A DNA stretch of 29,578 nt. Origin: Bog-159 sp049511415. GTDB lineage: Bacteria > Acidobacteriota > Terriglobia > Bryobacterales > Bryobacteraceae. The notes below the pieces were generated by a model, which ran no database searches, was not told where the DNA came from, and was given only the letters and a program-made list of their open reading frames with translations. Both the position numbers and the translations under genes were made by a program. Location: NCBI GenBank assembly GCA_049511415.1, contig JBEKYC010000083.1:1-29578 (forward strand). The letters are read 5' to 3'. Of this stretch, positions 22,835 through 29,578 are shown piece by piece. Within the stretch, counting starts at the first letter, position 1. Each line of letters starts with the position of its first letter.

Positions 22835-23005
22835 GTTTCGGTAGAGGTTTCTTCACCTTGCGGCCTGCGTTGTTGCGCGAGCACGCTTGTAACGGGCCGC
22901 AAACTGATGAAACGTTTATCGATCACAAACCTTACATAAATTGTAACTTTTTGATTCTAATATCTTTACATGAGTCATCGGGCTTACCGGCGGCCACGCC
23001 CCGCA

Positions 23006-23011
23006 TATAAT
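23006..23011 (+). promoter_or_regulatory. Candidate -10 element for the REC-PAS gene
   Basis: TATAAT lies 106 bp before the ATG at 23118. The sequence about 17 bp upstream (around 22983-22989, CTTACCG) is a poor -35. The rest of the 283-bp gap after the serine hydrolase has an AT-rich stretch (about 22910-22975) but no gene. Confidence 0.3.
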
Positions 23012-23117
23012 GAGCATCGAGATCCGCACGGTGCAACCGCCTGTCTCCGGGAGCTGCCGGCCAAGTCGTTGGGCACGCGGGAACGAAGTTCTTCAGCTTA
23101 AAAAAAGGGAGATTCGA

Positions 23118-24470
23118 ATGACAAAGCCTCGCCTCATGCTCGTGGAGGATGAAAAGGTTGTGGCGGCTGATATCGAGGAGTGCGTGAAAGCACTGGGCTA
23201 CGAAATCACTGGCTCCGCCACGTCGGGACCCGAAGCGCTCCGGCTGGCGGAACGCCTCAGGCCCGACCTGGTTTTGATGGACATCAAACTCAGGGGACCG
23301 ATGGACGGCATAGAAGTTGCCGCCTCCTTGTACGAACATTATCAAATTCCAGTCGTCTACCTCACCGCCCACGCCGATGCCGAGATCCTGGAGCGCGCCA
23401 AGCGCACCGCCCCCTCGGGCTACGTCTTGAAGCCTTTCGACGAGCGCACCCTGCACACCGCCATCGAAATGGCTTTCGACCGCCATCGCCGCGAGCGGGC
23501 TTTGATCGAAAGTGGGCAGCGGTTGGCCACTGCTATCGGCAGCATTGACGAAGCCGTTATCGTGACCCAGGAAAACGGGCAGATCGCGGTCATGAATCGC
23601 CTGGCCGAGCATCTGACCGGATGGAAACAGGAGGAAGCCTTAGGCAAGTCTATTGCCGAGGTCTTCACAATTCTAAATCCGAAAACCGGCGCCCCGCAGG
23701 CGTCCCTCGCAGGGCGCGTTTTGCGGGAAGGCATAAGCATCGGGCTGGGAGAGGGGCTGCTGTTCAGCCGCCAAGGCGTCCGGTCGCCGATTCAAGGGAG
23801 CGCGTCACCCGTACGGGACGGGAACGCCGACCCGGTCGGCGTGTGCCTGCTGTTTCGCGCCGCCAATCAGAGATCCCATGACGAAGATTGGGGCGCGCCC
23901 GAACACAGTTCGGCCAGCCGCATGGAGATTCTCGGCTATCTGGCCGCGGCTGTCGCCCGAAAGTTTACCAAGCTCCTGCAGGCCGACGAAGGACGCGCGC
24001 GCGCCGTGCGGCTTGCCAACCGCCTCCTGGAGTTCGGCCAGCGCCAGCCGTCCCTTCCGGCGGATGTAAATCTGAATGATCTGGCCGGCGGTCTGGAGGA
24101 CTTGCTACAGTGCACCCTGGGTGATGATATCGAACTCGATATGGTCCTCGGTCCGGCAGTCCAACGGGCCAAAGGCGATCCCGGACAGGTCGAACTGTTG
24201 TTGATGAACTTGGCCATCAATGCCCGGCGGGCCGCCGTCCCCGGGGCTTTTTTGGTCGAGACTTCGGTTGCTGACAGCGATGGAGCCGGCGATACCTATG
24301 CGGTTATTGCCGTCCGGCCGCCGCAAGGAAGCACTAACGCCGCCGACCTGCCGGCGCTCGATGAAATCCTGCGTCAGTCGCCGGGAGAAATGCGCGTATC
24401 GAGCGAAGGTGGTCTCATCCAGATCTACCTTCCGGCCTCTAAGAGGCTCCCTGCCCGCCACGTAAACTAA
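23118..24470 (+). CDS. REC-PAS protein with degenerate histidine-kinase core
   Basis: 450 residues from ATG 23118, which has an AGGGAG ribosome site. Residues 1-120 are a receiver domain with E10/D11, phospho-acceptor D55 (VLMDIKL), T83 and K105 (all canonical). Residues about 130-250 are a PAS domain. Residues 268-300 match the HisKA pattern of the type RxExLGxLAxxVAHDFNNLL, but here read RMEILGYLAAAVARKFTKLL, with R281 in place of the phospho-accepting histidine. The ATPase part keeps the N-box-like LMNLAINAR (362-370) and the terminal SEGGLIQIYLP, yet the G-boxes between them are missing. It can receive a phosphoryl group but should not autophosphorylate. The kinase partner is unknown. Its stop is 6 bp from the convergent esterase gene. 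Confidence 0.9.
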   Translation: MTKPRLMLVEDEKVVAADIEECVKALGYEITGSATSGPEALRLAERLRPDLVLMDIKLRGPMDGIEVAASLYEHYQIPVVYLTAHADAEILERAKRTAPSGYVLKPFDERTLHTAIEMAFDRHRRERALIESGQRLATAIGSIDEAVIVTQENGQIAVMNRLAEHLTGWKQEEALGKSIAEVFTILNPKTGAPQASLAGRVLREGISIGLGEGLLFSRQGVRSPIQGSASPVRDGNADPVGVCLLFRAANQRSHDEDWGAPEHSSASRMEILGYLAAAVARKFTKLLQADEGRARAVRLANRLLEFGQRQPSLPADVNLNDLAGGLEDLLQCTLGDDIELDMVLGPAVQRAKGDPGQVELLLMNLAINARRAAVPGAFLVETSVADSDGAGDTYAVIAVRPPQGSTNAADLPALDEILRQSPGEMRVSSEGGLIQIYLPASKRLPARHVN

Positions 24471-24476
24471 ATCCGG

Positions 24477-26111
24477 TCAATACTTCCAACTGGACAGATC
24501 CGCGCCTTTCGGGGCCGTCTCTTCCATGTGTTTCACCATTTCGGGTATGTAGTGCTGGTTCAGACCCACTTTGGGGTCGAAGTTGCCCGCATAACAGTGG
24601 GGCTTCCTTTGCCCGAAATCGAAGCTTCCGTGGTAGTACGGCTCCGTCGTCGTCTCCATGAAATCCTGCATCAGGTGAACCGCCCGGTCCAGATAAAACG
24701 TGTCCGCATCGCCCACACAAACGTGTAGCTTGTCGGCCAGCTTCGGACCCAGTGTCGTCCAGTCGCGCTGCATGATGTGCGTCAGATCGTAGTGTTCCTT
24801 CCAGTCGGCGGCTACCTTGTGATCGATTTCGCCCGTCAGCTTGTTGAACACCGCGCGGGGATAGCCGTCGTCGCCTACGGAACTGAACACGGCCTGCCAG
24901 GCGTCCAGTTGCTCGCCGGATCGGCTGTGCGTGCCCATCACCAGTTCGTAATGGTTCATCTGCTCCATGGTGGCGATCAACAGTCCATCCACTTGCCGCA
25001 TAGCCGGCCGGGGCACGCGGGCGAAGGGTCCGTCAATCCAGAACGCGTTCGCATCCTCATACAGGTTCATCGTCATGTAGGCCCGGAAATCCACTACGTC
25101 AGGACAGAATACCCATGCGCCATTGTAAAAATCGGGATAGAAGACCTGCGAAGCCAGCGCTTCCCAGCCCCCCGTCGACCCGCCGTAGACGGCGCGTGCC
25201 CATCCCTGGCCAAGGCCGCGGAATTTCTGCTCGACGTAAGGGATGAGTTCCTGCGTGATGGCGTCGCCATAAGGACCCACATTGGCCGAGTTCACGGCGT
25301 AGGAATCGTCGAAATAGGGGTTGGCGTGTTGGATGGTCACCACAATCACGCGCGGCATGCGTCCCGAGGTCCAGTCCTGATACAGCTTATACGCTCCGCC
25401 AGGGCCCGGCTTGGTGCTGATGTTCAACAGACCCGGCAACTCACGGCTGAAGTGGCCTTGTTGGACAATCAATGGATAATGCGCGTTCGGATGCTCGTCC
25501 CACCCGTCCGGCAACAGCACCACCGCGCCCAGCTCGACGGTCTGTCCCCAAAACTTGCTCAGTAACTCGCTGCGCATCTTAAGGTGCTTGATCCACTTGG
25601 TATCCGGCTCGGCGGCCGGAACGTCGGGGACCTTTTCGGTCAGCGAAAGGCGCACCACATCGTTCGCCGCGGGGTCCAGGTGTACCTTCTGCACTTTGCT
25701 GTAGAGGTTGCCGGGCTTGGATTGCCAATGCTGTCCTTCGCCCTTATCGGGCGGCAATTTCACGGTGTGGCCATTGGCCAGATGAAATGTCTGATAGATA
25801 TTCAGGAACCCCTGGATGTAGTAATCCCCGGTGGGAATCTCGCGCAAGCTCTCGCGCGGATACCCGAAAGCCGTCGCATCCACGACCGCCGCGGCGCCGG
25901 GAGCCAGGGCGTCCACGTCCAGGCCAAACGCCTGTTGTGATTTCGCCGTGAAGCTGACCTGAAATCGCGGCTCGGTCGAACCGCTGGTGGCGATCAGAAG
26001 CAGGATGTGCCCGTCGAGCGGCGCCGCGCTGGCCGTGGGAGGGAAGGAGATTTCGAAGCGCTGCGCCGCAAAGCAAGGCACGGCCAAGACCACAATGCAC
26101 AGGAATTTCAT
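24477..26111 (-). CDS. Exported esterase-like alpha/beta hydrolase
   Basis: 544 residues with a signal peptide (about 1-16). An N-terminal beta-rich region (20-160) precedes an esterase-D-like alpha/beta-hydrolase domain. The probable nucleophile is S312 in YGGSTGGWEA, the GxSxG elbow, after the oxyanion-type region PLIVQQGH. The C-terminal acid and histidine cannot be assigned with certainty; H residues in the segment KPHCYAG or YHGSFDFG are candidates. It is likely secreted and acts on an ester substrate that I cannot name. It starts 30 bp after the stop of threonine synthase on the same strand and may be cotranscribed. Confidence 0.8.
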   Translation of the reverse strand: MKFLCIVVLAVPCFAAQRFEISFPPTASAAPLDGHILLLIATSGSTEPRFQVSFTAKSQQAFGLDVDALAPGAAAVVDATAFGYPRESLREIPTGDYYIQGFLNIYQTFHLANGHTVKLPPDKGEGQHWQSKPGNLYSKVQKVHLDPAANDVVRLSLTEKVPDVPAAEPDTKWIKHLKMRSELLSKFWGQTVELGAVVLLPDGWDEHPNAHYPLIVQQGHFSRELPGLLNISTKPGPGGAYKLYQDWTSGRMPRVIVVTIQHANPYFDDSYAVNSANVGPYGDAITQELIPYVEQKFRGLGQGWARAVYGGSTGGWEALASQVFYPDFYNGAWVFCPDVVDFRAYMTMNLYEDANAFWIDGPFARVPRPAMRQVDGLLIATMEQMNHYELVMGTHSRSGEQLDAWQAVFSSVGDDGYPRAVFNKLTGEIDHKVAADWKEHYDLTHIMQRDWTTLGPKLADKLHVCVGDADTFYLDRAVHLMQDFMETTTEPYYHGSFDFGQRKPHCYAGNFDPKVGLNQHYIPEMVKHMEETAPKGADLSSWKY

Positions 26112-26141
26112 AAGGAACCATTATCGCGTGGAAGTCGCTCA

Positions 26142-27365
26142 TTACCGGGGCGTGATCAGCCCCCCTAGTTTGTCCTGTTCACCCGATCGCGGCCGGGGAA
26201 AACGCGTCGCGTAGGCTTCCAGGTACTTCAGTCCGGCCCCGGTGTTGTAAATGACGATGCGCTCCTCCGGCTTGAGGAAACCCGCGGCCAGCAGTTTTTC
26301 CAGCGCGGCCACACAGGCGGCGCCCTCCGGCGCGGCGAAGATGCCCTCCTCGCGCGCCAGTTGTATGCCGGCATCCAGCAATTCGGTATCGCTCACGGCC
26401 AGCGCCGTGCCGCCGCTGGCGCGCACCGCATCCAGAATCAGGAAATCACCCAGTGGTTTGGGCACCCGCAATCCGGCCGCAACCGTCGACGCATTCTCCC
26501 AAAACTGGCTGCGCGCCTGTCCCTGCTCGAACGCCCGCACCACCGGCTGGCAGCCTTCCACCTGAACCGCAATCATCTTGGGCCGCTCGCCGCCGATCCA
26601 CCCGAGCGTCTGCATCTCGTCGAATGCCTTCCACATCCCGATCAGGCCTACGCCACCGCCGGTCGGATAGAAGATGGCATTCGGCAGCCGCCAATCGAAC
26701 TGCTCGGCGACTTCATAGCCCATGGTCTTCTTACCCTCGATGCGATAAGGCTCCTTCAACGTGCTGACGTCGTACCAGCCCTGGCTTTCGGCCCCCGCCG
26801 CGACAATCTTGGCGCAGTCGCTGATCAGCCCGTCCACCAGCGTCACGTGGGCGCCGAACGCCTGGCATTCGATGTAGTTGGCCTGGGGCACGTCGCGCGG
26901 CATGAAGATGTGCGCTTCGATTCCAGCCGCGGCGGCGTAAGCCGCCAGGGCGCTGGCGGCGTTGCCAGCCGAGGGGATGGCCATCTGCCGGACACCCAGT
27001 TCGAGGGCCATCGAGACTGCGCAGGACAATCCGCGGGCCTTGAACGATCCGGTAGGGTTCAGCCCTTCGTCCTTAATCCACAAATGACGGGCGCCCAACC
27101 GCGCCCCCAGCCGCTTCGCCGCGATCAGCGGCGTCATGCCCTCCCCGAGCGTGACGATGAACCGATCGTCAGCCGGCAGCACCGGAGCGTAACGCCACAT
27201 GTTGGGCTGGCTGTCGCGGAGTTGGGTGCGCTCCCAAACCTTGCGGATCGCCGCCAGATCGTAGCGGACCAACAGCGGTCCACCGCAGGCGCAGAGATGC
27301 CGGACCTCGTTCGCGGCGTATTCCTGCTGGCACGAACTGCATTCCAAATGAGTCACTTTGGGCAT
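26142..27365 (-). CDS. thrC: Threonine synthase
   Basis: 407 residues from the ATG at 27365. It begins MPKVTHLECSSCQQEY; a small zinc-ribbon-like pattern (C9, C12, C25, C27) precedes the PLP domain, as in several threonine synthases. K109 in NPTGSFKARG is the PLP lysine, and the substrate loop SAGNAASALAAYAAAA and the phosphate loop TGGGVGLIG are present. It converts O-phosphohomoserine to threonine. The frame is open a further 36 bp upstream, to 27401, but the zinc-ribbon start makes 27365 more likely. The start region contains the 20-nt repeat shared with cysO-moeZ. It is divergent from the lytic transglycosylase gene. Confidence 0.93.
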   Translation of the reverse strand: MPKVTHLECSSCQQEYAANEVRHLCACGGPLLVRYDLAAIRKVWERTQLRDSQPNMWRYAPVLPADDRFIVTLGEGMTPLIAAKRLGARLGARHLWIKDEGLNPTGSFKARGLSCAVSMALELGVRQMAIPSAGNAASALAAYAAAAGIEAHIFMPRDVPQANYIECQAFGAHVTLVDGLISDCAKIVAAGAESQGWYDVSTLKEPYRIEGKKTMGYEVAEQFDWRLPNAIFYPTGGGVGLIGMWKAFDEMQTLGWIGGERPKMIAVQVEGCQPVVRAFEQGQARSQFWENASTVAAGLRVPKPLGDFLILDAVRASGGTALAVSDTELLDAGIQLAREEGIFAAPEGAACVAALEKLLAAGFLKPEERIVIYNTGAGLKYLEAYATRFPRPRSGEQDKLGGLITPR

Positions 27366-27374
27366 TTCAGTAGC
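27355..27374 (-). repeat. 20-nt repeat at the thrC start, copy 2
   Basis: Identical to 8658-8677 and in the same position relative to the start codon of a gene beginning MPKV. Confidence 0.85.
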
Positions 27375-27419
27375 AAGTCTAACATCGGGACCTGCACGCA
27401 TCCGCCGGCCCGACCGTCA

Positions 27420-27425
27420 TATAAT
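27420..27425 (+). promoter_or_regulatory. Candidate -10 element for the transglycosylase gene
   Basis: TATAAT sits immediately upstream of the GTG starts at 27430 and 27442. If used, transcription would begin within about 10 bp of the coding start and the message would be nearly leaderless. No good -35 is visible. Confidence 0.3.
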
Positions 27426-27429
27426 ATTA

Positions 27430-28062
27430 GTGACGCATTCTGTGAAGGCTGTCGCTTTATTCCTGGTGTTGGTATGCTCCGCTCTGGCTGGTGAATATGC
27501 CGTGCTGGGCAATGGTGCGCGGCTTTACGCCGAACGCCACGAATCAGATGGCTCGAAAGTCAGGCTTTTCAGCAAGACCGGCTCCACGGAGATGGATGCA
27601 TCCCTGGTGACCCGATTCGAGCACGAAGACGACGTCGCGCCGCCAACGCAACCGGCGAGTCCGTCCATACCCGCAAAGCCTGCCAATCTGACGGAAATCA
27701 TCGACAACGCCGCGCGCAAGTACGGTCTGCCGCCCGCTTTCGTGCACGCCGTCATCGCAGCGGAATCCCGCCACAACCCGGACGCGGTGTCACCCAAGGG
27801 CGCCATTGGCCTGATGCAGTTGATGCCCGCTACGGCTCGCGAGCTGGGTGTGGATCCTAAAGTCGTGGAACAAAACGTGGATGCGGGAACCCGTTACCTG
27901 CGTGATCTTCTGTTGAAGTACGACAGCCACGCCTATCATGCATTGGCTGCTTACAATGCGGGTCCGGGAGCGGTTGACAAGTATCACGGAGTGCCTCCCT
28001 ACCCGGAAACGCAGAAGTATATTCTGGATGTGCTAAAGCATTGGAAGCAGGCGGGCGATTAG
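27430..28062 (+). CDS. Exported lytic transglycosylase, SLT type
   Basis: 210 residues from GTG 27430, or 206 from GTG 27442; no ribosome site separates them. A signal peptide covers about residues 5-20 (AVALFLVLVCSALA). After a short SH3-like or linker region, the SLT domain starts near 87. The catalytic glutamate is E112 in AAESRHNPDAVS, and GAIGLMQLMPATA and AYNAGPGAVDKYHGVPPYPE are the family signatures. It cleaves peptidoglycan glycan strands to 1,6-anhydro products in the periplasm. It is close to threonine synthase (divergent) and ends 1 bp before the convergent glycosyltransferase gene. Confidence 0.94.
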   Translation: MTHSVKAVALFLVLVCSALAGEYAVLGNGARLYAERHESDGSKVRLFSKTGSTEMDASLVTRFEHEDDVAPPTQPASPSIPAKPANLTEIIDNAARKYGLPPAFVHAVIAAESRHNPDAVSPKGAIGLMQLMPATARELGVDPKVVEQNVDAGTRYLRDLLLKYDSHAYHALAAYNAGPGAVDKYHGVPPYPETQKYILDVLKHWKQAGD

Positions 28063-28063
28063 T

Positions 28064-29578
28064 TCAGCCCGCCCCTCGCATCTGGATCAGGGCCGCCTCA
28101 AAACGGCGCGTGAACTGGGCAGCATCGCAAAGAGCGGAACGCGCGATTTGCCGGCGCAATCCTATTCTCAAGCGGCGAATTCGCTCCGGATTGCGGGCTA
28201 GCGTAACCGCCGTGCGCAAGTACTCGTCCGCGGAAGCCGCAATCAGACCTGCCAATCCGGCTGCTGACAAAAGACTCGCGCCGACCCTCGAGACATGCGC
28301 GTCGCCCACCATCGCGATAACCGGCGTTCCCATCCAGAGGGCCTCACAAGTAGTTGTGGTGCCGTTGTAGGGAAACGGATCCAACGCCAGGTCAACCTCC
28401 TGGTATGTTGCCAAGTGCGCACGTTCGGACGCCACGAAGCCTCGCAATTCCAACCTGTCTGCGGCAATGCCATACTGTTCGAATCGGGTCCGGATCGCCG
28501 CCGCCACGCCGGCATCACTCAAGGATCGCGACTTCAGCAGTAGCTGCGTTCCGGGTGTCTGTCGCAGAATCTCCGCCCACAGCGTTATCGTCTCCGACGA
28601 CAACTTGGGATGGTGGTTTAAACAGCCAAACGTGAAGAGGCAGGTGCGATTCTGTGGCGATGGTTCCGGCGGCGGGGCGCCGGGATTGGGCCGGTAACAA
28701 AGAAAGCAGCCGTCAAGCCGGACTAGGCTCTCCGTGTGAAACCCGTCGCTTAACCCGGGCGGATCGCATACATGGTCGGTGATCCGATATTGCATGGAGC
28801 GCAGGCCGGTCGTAGCTGGATAGCCCAGGTAGGTCACTTGCACCGGGGCTGGCCGCAGAGCGAAAACCCCCAACCGGTTTCCTTGGGTATGCCCGCTCAG
28901 GTCGATCAGGATATCGCAACGGTCCACCTGAATCTGCCGCGCGGCCTCGGCGTCATTCATTTCGGCCATCCATCGCCAATGGCCCGAAGTCCGCTGTAGC
29001 CTGCGGGTCACTCCATCCGTGATGGGAGCACTCGAATAACAGAATACTTCGAAGACCCCGCGGTCGTGTGCGCGCAGGATCGGCTCGATGAAGCGCGATA
29101 CCGGGTGGCGGCGAAAATCGCCAGAGACATATCCAATGCGAAGTTTGCGGCTGCTGCGGCGCCGCGCCGGCCGATCGATCGCACGGCCCGCTCCCTCCCA
29201 CGCCCGCCCATGCTTCCGATGCTCCCCGGCAATCTGCGCAGGAGTCAACTCCTGCCGGTAAAGCGACGCGAGCAACAGGTTGGACCGGGCGGGGAGAAAA
29301 GCGGGATCGGCGGCGATCGCTTCTCGAAAGCACCCCATCGCCCGTGCGTGTTCTCCGGCTAGACTGTGGGCGATTCCCAGATTGGAAAGCACGCCTGGTC
29401 GGCGGTCGCCAAGATCCAACGCATTCGCATAAGCCTGGACCGCGTCCAGGTATCGGTGCGCGGCGGTTCGCCCGGCTCCCTCGAGCGCATACGCCTGCGC
29501 CAGAGGTTCTCGGACCAGATCCCGGTCGCTGGTTCGCCAAGGCTCCAGTACTTCGATAGCGCGTCCGGAGCGGCCGGC
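28064..29578 (-). CDS. TPR-containing GT41-family glycosyltransferase (OGT/SPINDLY-like), 5' end missing
   Basis: 505 residues are visible and the frame runs off the right edge with no start. The N-terminal visible part consists of TPR units (QAYANALDLGDRRPGVLSNL, GEHARAMGCFREAI). The rest matches the catalytic region of O-GlcNAc-transferase-like proteins: RKLRIGYVSGDFRRHPVSRF, DILIDLSGHTQGNRLGVFA, APVQVTYLGYPATTG, YRITDHVCDPPG, and FTFGCLNHHPKLS followed by ALDPFPYNGTTTTCEALWMG. By family it transfers a sugar from a nucleotide donor to protein Ser/Thr; the donor and target are unknown. An internal TTG at 29419 is not a credible start because the upstream TPR sequence continues in frame. Confidence 0.92.
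   Translation of the reverse strand, partial: AGRSGRAIEVLEPWRTSDRDLVREPLAQAYALEGAGRTAAHRYLDAVQAYANALDLGDRRPGVLSNLGIAHSLAGEHARAMGCFREAIAADPAFLPARSNLLLASLYRQELTPAQIAGEHRKHGRAWEGAGRAIDRPARRRSSRKLRIGYVSGDFRRHPVSRFIEPILRAHDRGVFEVFCYSSAPITDGVTRRLQRTSGHWRWMAEMNDAEAARQIQVDRCDILIDLSGHTQGNRLGVFALRPAPVQVTYLGYPATTGLRSMQYRITDHVCDPPGLSDGFHTESLVRLDGCFLCYRPNPGAPPPEPSPQNRTCLFTFGCLNHHPKLSSETITLWAEILRQTPGTQLLLKSRSLSDAGVAAAIRTRFEQYGIAADRLELRGFVASERAHLATYQEVDLALDPFPYNGTTTTCEALWMGTPVIAMVGDAHVSRVGASLLSAAGLAGLIAASADEYLRTAVTLARNPERIRRLRIGLRRQIARSALCDAAQFTRRFEAALIQMRGAG

Noticed and set aside
26361..27494. 377-codon plus-strand frame opposite threonine synthase
   Set aside because: It is antisense to a conserved enzyme and runs into the transglycosylase start in another frame.
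1..29578. CRISPR arrays, tRNA or rRNA genes, transposases
   Set aside because: I saw no regularly spaced repeats, no tRNA-like cloverleaf and no transposase or integrase motifs. Short tRNAs could be missed by eye.

Overview
The window is GC-rich bacterial chromosome, densely packed with genes on both strands. The gene content resembles a member of the Acidobacteriota, possibly Solibacter/Bryobacter-like. This is inference from family composition: a GloVer-repeat secreted protein, many secreted hydrolases, a GT41-type TPR glycosyltransferase, a futalosine-route menaquinone gene and CysO-type cysteine synthesis. No rRNA or tRNA was found to anchor the taxonomy. About 24 real genes are visible, two of them cut by the window edges, plus two clear pseudogenes.

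Layout. 1-4.8 kb: the start of a secreted amidohydrolase (minus), an AlaX-type tRNA editing protein (plus), then a minus-strand run of an exported methyltransferase, a 2TM potassium channel with RCK domain and an MCE/MlaD protein, then a small c-type cytochrome. 4.9-7.2 kb: glutamate racemase murI overlapping a convergent HAD phosphatase by 65 bp, and an exported TPR protein. 7.2-10.0 kb: a minus-strand operon cysM, mec (JAMM peptidase) and a fused cysO-moeZ. This is a complete sulfur-carrier-protein cysteine pathway packed into three coupled genes. 10.3-12.5 kb: an accessory patch with a vapBC toxin-antitoxin pair and its palindromic operator, a short remnant of a decarboxylase 5' end, and a decayed GloVer/TIG protein gene. 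12.7-18.8 kb: a PLP decarboxylase whose stop codon lies in an interspersed inverted repeat, an exported M1 aminopeptidase, and a minus-strand pair of a UbiA-family prenyltransferase and mqnE. 18.8-19.7 kb: a second accessory patch, with hicB and a frameshifted hicA between two ~145-bp direct repeats. 19.6-29.6 kb: DUF192 lipoprotein, atypical SDR, exported serine hydrolase, a REC-PAS protein with a dead histidine-kinase core, an exported esterase, threonine synthase, a lytic transglycosylase and a TPR-GT41 protein running off the edge.

How it works together. The most coherent system is the cysteine operon. The E1-like/rhodanese part of the fusion should load sulfur as a thiocarboxylate on the CysO C-terminal glycine, CysM should transfer it to an activated serine, and the JAMM enzyme should release cysteine. 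The novelty is that the CysO diglycine is internal (residues 89-90 of 475), so the carrier cannot be charged unless the polypeptide is cut. The JAMM enzyme encoded next door is the obvious candidate for that cut.

The two accessory patches tell a common story. Toxin-antitoxin modules sit beside duplicated stretches of neighbouring core genes, and the pseudogenes there carry only 1-nt deletions plus one nonsense codon, while the surrounding core genes are intact. Convergent genes are unusually tight (overlaps of 65, 14 and 4 bp, and gaps of 1 and 6 bp).
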